From positions 1 to 46,710 of the forward strand of contig CAZQQX010000013.1 of NCBI GenBank assembly GCA_964595565.1: a stretch of 46,710 nucleotides of DNA, in the 5' to 3' direction. This document shows positions 42,793-46,710 of the stretch, in pieces. The position numbers and the translations under genes are program-made. This DNA is from JAQVEM01 sp964595565 (GTDB lineage: Bacteria > Actinomycetota > Humimicrobiia > Humimicrobiales > Humimicrobiaceae). The notes beneath the pieces were generated by a model. It ran no database searches, was not told where the DNA came from, and saw nothing but the letters and a program-made list of their open reading frames with translations. Numbering within the stretch: position 1 is the first letter of the stretch; the number at the start of each line of letters is the position of its first letter.

Positions 42793-43872
42793 ATGAGTAA
42801 GTCAAAACATTATAATATTGCGGTAATACCCGGAGACGGGACAGGTCCCGAAGTTATAAGAGAAGGCAGAAAAGTCCTTGAGGCTGCAGGAGAAAAACAT
42901 AATATTAAATTTGAATTTACGGGGTTTGATTTTGGGGGAGAGAGGTATTTAAAAACAGGAGAGACAGTTCCTGACTCTGCTATTGATGAGCTAAAGAAGT
43001 TTAAGGTAATATATCTCGGGGCCATTGGTCACCCGGATGTTCCACCCGGAGTCCTGGAAGTTGGGGTCCTGTTAAAATTAAGGTTTGCCCTCGACCAGTA
43101 TATAAATTTAAGGCCGGTAAAGCTTTATCCGGGTGTTGATTGTCCATTAAAGAATAAGAAGCCGGAAGATATAGATTTTGTGGTGGTGAGGGAAAATACA
43201 GGAGGGCTTTACACCGGGCATGGCGGTATAACGAGGAAAGACACTCCTTATGAAGTTGCAACCCAGGTGATGGTATATGACCGGCAGATGGTTGACCGTT
43301 GTTTAAAATATGCTTTTAACCTGGCAAAAGCAAGAAAGGCAGAAGGAAAACCCGGCAAGCTTACCCTGGTAAACAAGACAAATGTGCTGACCCACACAGG
43401 GGACCTCTGGTACAGAGCATTTATTAAAATGGCTGAAGATTTTACTAATATTAAAATTGATTATAACCATATAGATGCTGCCTGTATGTGGACGGTAAAA
43501 AATCCGGAGTGGTATGATGTGATGGTTGTTCCCAATATGTTTGGAGATATAATTACTGACCTGGGTGCAATGATTCAGGGCGGTATGGGAATTGCAGCAG
43601 GTGGTAATATTAATCCTGAGGGAACATCTATGTTCGAACCCATAGGCGGGTCAGCTCCAAAATATACAGGGAAAAATGTAATTAATCCCCTGGCAGCGAT
43701 AGAAGCAGGCAGGATGATGCTTGACCATCTGGGAGAGAAGGAAGCTTCCAGATCAATTGAAAAAGCAGTTTCTCAAGCCTGTAAAAAAATAAAAAGTTTA
43801 AGTGCCGGTAAGATGGGTTACACTACCAGCGAGGTCGGAGATATTGTAGCACAACATATAAGCGGTAGCTAA
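42793..43872 (+). CDS. Isopropylmalate/isocitrate dehydrogenase family enzyme
   Basis: The 359-residue protein is a decarboxylating NAD-dependent hydroxyacid dehydrogenase with IPGDGTGPE (about 12-20), LKLRFALDQYINLRPVK (about 93-109), RENTGGLYTG, LVNKTNVL and the metal-binding DIITDLGAMIQGG near 255. The LxLRxxLxxYxNLRP pattern, without the SxN of isocitrate enzymes, fits 3-isopropylmalate or tartrate dehydrogenases. No leu genes are near, so the substrate is uncertain. It is preceded by a spacer of about 170 bases and appears monocistronic. Confidence 0.85.
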   Translation: MSKSKHYNIAVIPGDGTGPEVIREGRKVLEAAGEKHNIKFEFTGFDFGGERYLKTGETVPDSAIDELKKFKVIYLGAIGHPDVPPGVLEVGVLLKLRFALDQYINLRPVKLYPGVDCPLKNKKPEDIDFVVVRENTGGLYTGHGGITRKDTPYEVATQVMVYDRQMVDRCLKYAFNLAKARKAEGKPGKLTLVNKTNVLTHTGDLWYRAFIKMAEDFTNIKIDYNHIDAACMWTVKNPEWYDVMVVPNMFGDIITDLGAMIQGGMGIAAGGNINPEGTSMFEPIGGSAPKYTGKNVINPLAAIEAGRMMLDHLGEKEASRSIEKAVSQACKKIKSLSAGKMGYTTSEVGDIVAQHISGS

Positions 43873-43997
43873 GCACCTATTTTTTATATAAATTCTACTT
43901 TAAGCTGTCATCGGCATGTGTAAATTTTGATGGATGGGTATAAAGAGTTTTTGCACCTGGGCCTGTAAGAATTTAAAGTTAGAGACACAGACAAAAT

Positions 43998-45206
43998 TTA
44001 GCGAATTGTTTTCTGGCCTTTATCACGGTCAATTACATTTAAGTAATCTCTTTTGCTAACATCATATCTTCTATCCTTCCAGGGTACGCCTTCTCCACAT
44101 TTAGTTTGAAGAACAGAATTGGCACAGATAAATATCATATATATCATTGAAAGAGGATGAAGAAATGCATCAATGACCCTGCCTTTTAATCTTATCGCCA
44201 TTATGGCCCGCATAATAAGTATTATAAAAATCTGTATTATGATAAGGTCTATTACTACCGGGGGCCATTTAAAGATTAATAGCCCCGGGGGCAATAAAAT
44301 AAATGGAAATAAGAACAGAGCGAAAATTATTGAGATTGCTACTGCCAGTGTTAGTATGTGATAATCAAAAGCGGCAAATATAAACTTTGAGAATCCTGAA
44401 ATAATCTGGTCGAAATTCCTGTACATTCTACAATTTATATTTTTACTGCCATCAAATACCATAAATTTATAACCGCATCTTTTTACCTGTTTTGAAATGT
44501 GTATATCTTCAAGGATTTTGGCCCTTATTGATTTATGGCCGCCAATTGCTTTGTAAACTTCTTTCTTAAATAATAGACACTGGCCGTTAGCGGTACTGAA
44601 GAGAGGGTTTTTTGATTTCTTTATAAGTATCATGGGTAGAAAGATTAAGATTGCAAAATGAACCCAGATATACATCATTCTTTCATGCAGTGATACCATT
44701 ATCTGCCGTGGAATTGCTGATAAAGCATCCAGCCTGTTTTTGACAAGGCATCCAATTAAACTTGAGATGGAATTTTTAAAATGTAACGTGTCTGCATCGG
44801 TAAAAACCAGATATTCTCCTCTCGCATATTTTGATAACTGCCAGCAGGCATAACTCTTACCGAGCCATCCCTCTTCTAACGGCTTACCGGTAATTAGTTT
44901 TACTCTGTTATCTTTTTCCCAGATTTTTTTAACAATTAACGCGGTATTGTCACTTGAATTATCGTCCAGTACCAGTATTTCAATGTCAGGGTAATCCTGT
45001 TTTAGAAGGGAATTAATACATCTTTTTATATTAAATTCCTCATTTCTTGCAGGAATAAGAATTGATACCAGCGGGGGTGATTTTATTAGATTTTCAGGAA
45101 GTTTATAGTTCGAAATATTTTTAAATAAAATATTGTTAATAATGAAGTTTATTAAAAGCAGGGTAAGAATTATGGTAATGGTGTACTGGTATAACAATAA
45201 AGTCAC
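43998..45206 (-). CDS. Family 2 glycosyltransferase, CrtQ-like
   Basis: The 402-residue membrane protein has one N-terminal helix (about 8-30), a GT-A domain with ILIPARNEE (about 50-58), VLDDNSSDNT, FTDADT near 138 and ILEDIHISKQVKRCGY near 232, then three or four hydrophobic segments at the C-terminus. It resembles the glycosyltransferases of staphyloxanthin-type pathways (CrtQ) but the acceptor is unknown. GTG 45206 has AAGGAA only 1 base ahead; TTG 45197, three codons on, is at better spacing. It is 193 bases downstream of the GH1 gene. Confidence 0.82.
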   Translation of the reverse strand: MTLLLYQYTITIILTLLLINFIINNILFKNISNYKLPENLIKSPPLVSILIPARNEEFNIKRCINSLLKQDYPDIEILVLDDNSSDNTALIVKKIWEKDNRVKLITGKPLEEGWLGKSYACWQLSKYARGEYLVFTDADTLHFKNSISSLIGCLVKNRLDALSAIPRQIMVSLHERMMYIWVHFAILIFLPMILIKKSKNPLFSTANGQCLLFKKEVYKAIGGHKSIRAKILEDIHISKQVKRCGYKFMVFDGSKNINCRMYRNFDQIISGFSKFIFAAFDYHILTLAVAISIIFALFLFPFILLPPGLLIFKWPPVVIDLIIIQIFIILIMRAIMAIRLKGRVIDAFLHPLSMIYMIFICANSVLQTKCGEGVPWKDRRYDVSKRDYLNVIDRDKGQKTIR

Positions 45207-45399
45207 TTCCTTAAATTGATAAATAAAAAGATTAAATAAAACTAAAATACAATCTTAAGGTATGAATAAAGAAAATACAAGCATTAATTAAGATACCCGG
45301 GGCAGTGTTTTATTTAGGATATATTATTATGAGATTGATTATATCTGTTTATCTGTGTTACATGAAAAGAAGATTTCCGGCATACTATACAGTATACTA

Positions 45400-46650
45400 T
45401 TATGAGTATTTATAGTTATTAACCTTTCTAAGTTGCTGATATTTAATCAATTTTTTTGACTCTGAAATTTTATGATAATATTCACCCGATTCTTTTATTT
45501 CCCTTTTTAAATCAGGGGAGTGGTAATCAACAGAAACCAGCCCGAATCTTCTGGACGGGCCAAAGGATAGCTCGTAATTATCGAATGTTGACCAGTGGAA
45601 ATAACCTTTAACTTCTATACCTTCGCTTATGGCTTTTTTAATATAATACAGGTGATTGTAGATATTTTTAATTCTTAGTCTGTCGTCATTGGTGCAGGTT
45701 CCATTTTCTGTAATGATTATTGGCCTGGAGTACTTTTTATAAAATTTTTTTATTAAATGGTAAATTCCGGCAGGGTATATTTCCCACATATCATCATATT
45801 CCAGGCCAAGTTTTCTGAGGAACTCCGTGCCCCTTTCCTCATAAGCGATAATAAGGTATTTTGAAATAAGGATTCTCCCGTAATAGCTGAAGCCGATGTA
45901 ATCCACCTTACCTTCTCCAGCAAACATCTGATGTATATACTCAAACATATAATAATCAAGAAACCATTTAAGAAAATTCTGCCAGATAGAATTTTTCTTT
46001 AATACCTGCAGGAACATAGAAGCCTGAGATATACCTACTTTTATATGAGGATAATTGCTTTTTATATAATCGTAAGCTGCACTGTGAGCCCTGCTCATAT
46101 TATTTAAAACCCTGTTTCTTAAAAAGGGATTGAATTTTCCGGGTGGAAATTCTTTAAGGATATATGCCATGTTGGCGTATGCGGCAGGCTCGTTAAAGGT
46201 ATTTATATAATCAATATAGCCGGAAAAAATTTTGAGCACCTTTCTGGTATAATCTAAATATATTTTAACAGATTCCCCGGATGTCCAGCCGCCCTTTCTG
46301 GTAAACCAGAGGGGATTTGAAAAATGGTTTAAAACCAGCATAACTTTTTTATTATTTCTTTTTAGGGTCTTAAATATCTTCATATAATGAGTTACTGCTT
46401 CTCTGCTAAATGCGTTATATGCACTTTTCTGTAATTTTGACCAGTCCATGCTAAAGCGGTAAGCGTTGCCAAGGTAGAGTATATATTTAAGATCTTCAGT
46501 AAATTTGTTATAGTGGTCTATTGCGACATTTAGCTCTGTTCCGTCGGCTCCGGTAAAACCCTTCCATTCTGTCTGACCTTCTCCTTCAATCTGAAATGAC
46601 GATGTTGCGGTTCCGAAAATAAAATCATCGGGAAAATTAATTGATTTCAT
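45400..46650 (-). CDS. Glycoside hydrolase family 1 beta-glycosidase
   Basis: The retaining enzyme has GTATSSFQIEG at the N-terminus (about 13-23), the acid/base E154 in TFNEP and the nucleophile E315 in ITENG. SYYGR (about 255-259) and HWSTFDNYE near 353 line the sugar site. The 416 residues are somewhat shorter than the usual 440-470, with trimmed loops. No signal peptide is seen, so it is cytoplasmic. The sugar specificity cannot be read. No clear ribosome binding site precedes the ATG. Confidence 0.9.
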   Translation of the reverse strand: MKSINFPDDFIFGTATSSFQIEGEGQTEWKGFTGADGTELNVAIDHYNKFTEDLKYILYLGNAYRFSMDWSKLQKSAYNAFSREAVTHYMKIFKTLKRNNKKVMLVLNHFSNPLWFTRKGGWTSGESVKIYLDYTRKVLKIFSGYIDYINTFNEPAAYANMAYILKEFPPGKFNPFLRNRVLNNMSRAHSAAYDYIKSNYPHIKVGISQASMFLQVLKKNSIWQNFLKWFLDYYMFEYIHQMFAGEGKVDYIGFSYYGRILISKYLIIAYEERGTEFLRKLGLEYDDMWEIYPAGIYHLIKKFYKKYSRPIIITENGTCTNDDRLRIKNIYNHLYYIKKAISEGIEVKGYFHWSTFDNYELSFGPSRRFGLVSVDYHSPDLKREIKESGEYYHKISESKKLIKYQQLRKVNNYKYS

Positions 46651-46710
46651 AAATTAAAATTTTTTTATTCTTAATTATACTATTGATTTAAGTATCTTTA
46701 TAATTAAATT

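Noticed and set aside
1..46710. tRNA or rRNA genes
   Set aside because: No cloverleaf with a GGTTCRA arm and CCA-end geometry or rRNA-like conserved stretch was found when reading intergenic regions.

Overview
This is a 46.7 kb chromosomal stretch from an AT-rich bacterium, probably an uncultivated one assembled from metagenomic reads: it contains a run of exactly 100 Ns flanked by a 55-base duplicated overlap. The gene set points to a monoderm-type, probably anaerobic or facultative organism. It has a LytR-CpsA-Psr wall-ligation protein, a Rex NADH-sensing repressor, an undecaprenol/diacylglycerol kinase, a zincin of the family common in Actinobacteria, a DUF951 protein, and a Tad pilus locus with no outer-membrane secretin in view. 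The large one-piece PurL is less expected for such a lineage. I cannot name the phylum; low-GC Actinomycetota-like or Atribacterota-like groups would fit. No rRNA, tRNA, CRISPR array, insertion sequence or prophage was seen.

Region 1 (about 275-9643) is a defence island: hsdM - fic - DUF3800 - hsdS - hsdR - YgjP-type metalloprotease. A TTGACA/TAAGAT promoter precedes hsdM. hsdR is broken only by an assembly gap. Collapsing the 55-base overlap restores one 1001-residue frame. A 500-base AT-rich spacer with strong inverted repeats lies before hsdS.

Region 2 (9660-12654) holds small housekeeping and unknown genes: an O-methyltransferase-like protein, a lipoprotein, a ferritin-like protein of the encapsulin-cargo type with no encapsulin beside it, a DUF192 protein and a TPR protein.

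Region 3 (12906-19969) is a Tad/Flp pilus locus in two blocks: cpaB-tadZ-tadA-tadB-tadC, then flp-tadE-tadG-like. Between them, on the opposite strand, lies a secreted CAP-domain protein. Its roughly 190-base 5' leader carries a promoter, a compact structured element closed by a 7-bp stem, a strong intrinsic terminator, then the ribosome binding site. This is the layout of a transcription-attenuating riboswitch, and I do not recognise the class. It is the most interesting item in the window.

Region 4 (20019-23791) carries an SSB without the acidic tail, DUF951, a methyltransferase with a C-terminal zinc ribbon, rex, a LytR-CpsA-Psr protein and a 104-residue protein of unknown function.

Region 5 (23866-34100) is a purine biosynthesis cluster, purB-purL-purF-purM-purN-purH, ending at a bidirectional terminator shared with lon. 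It takes PRPP to FGAR and FGAM to IMP apart from the steps of purD, purE/K and purC, which must be elsewhere.

Region 6 (34357-46650) is a mixed set: lon, whose likely promoter overlaps a perfect 29-bp palindrome; a zincin; a GalT-like nucleotidyltransferase; a B12-binding radical SAM protein; a small Xre regulator with a membrane protein and a DgkA-type kinase; an isopropylmalate dehydrogenase family enzyme; a CrtQ-like glycosyltransferase; and a GH1 glycosidase.
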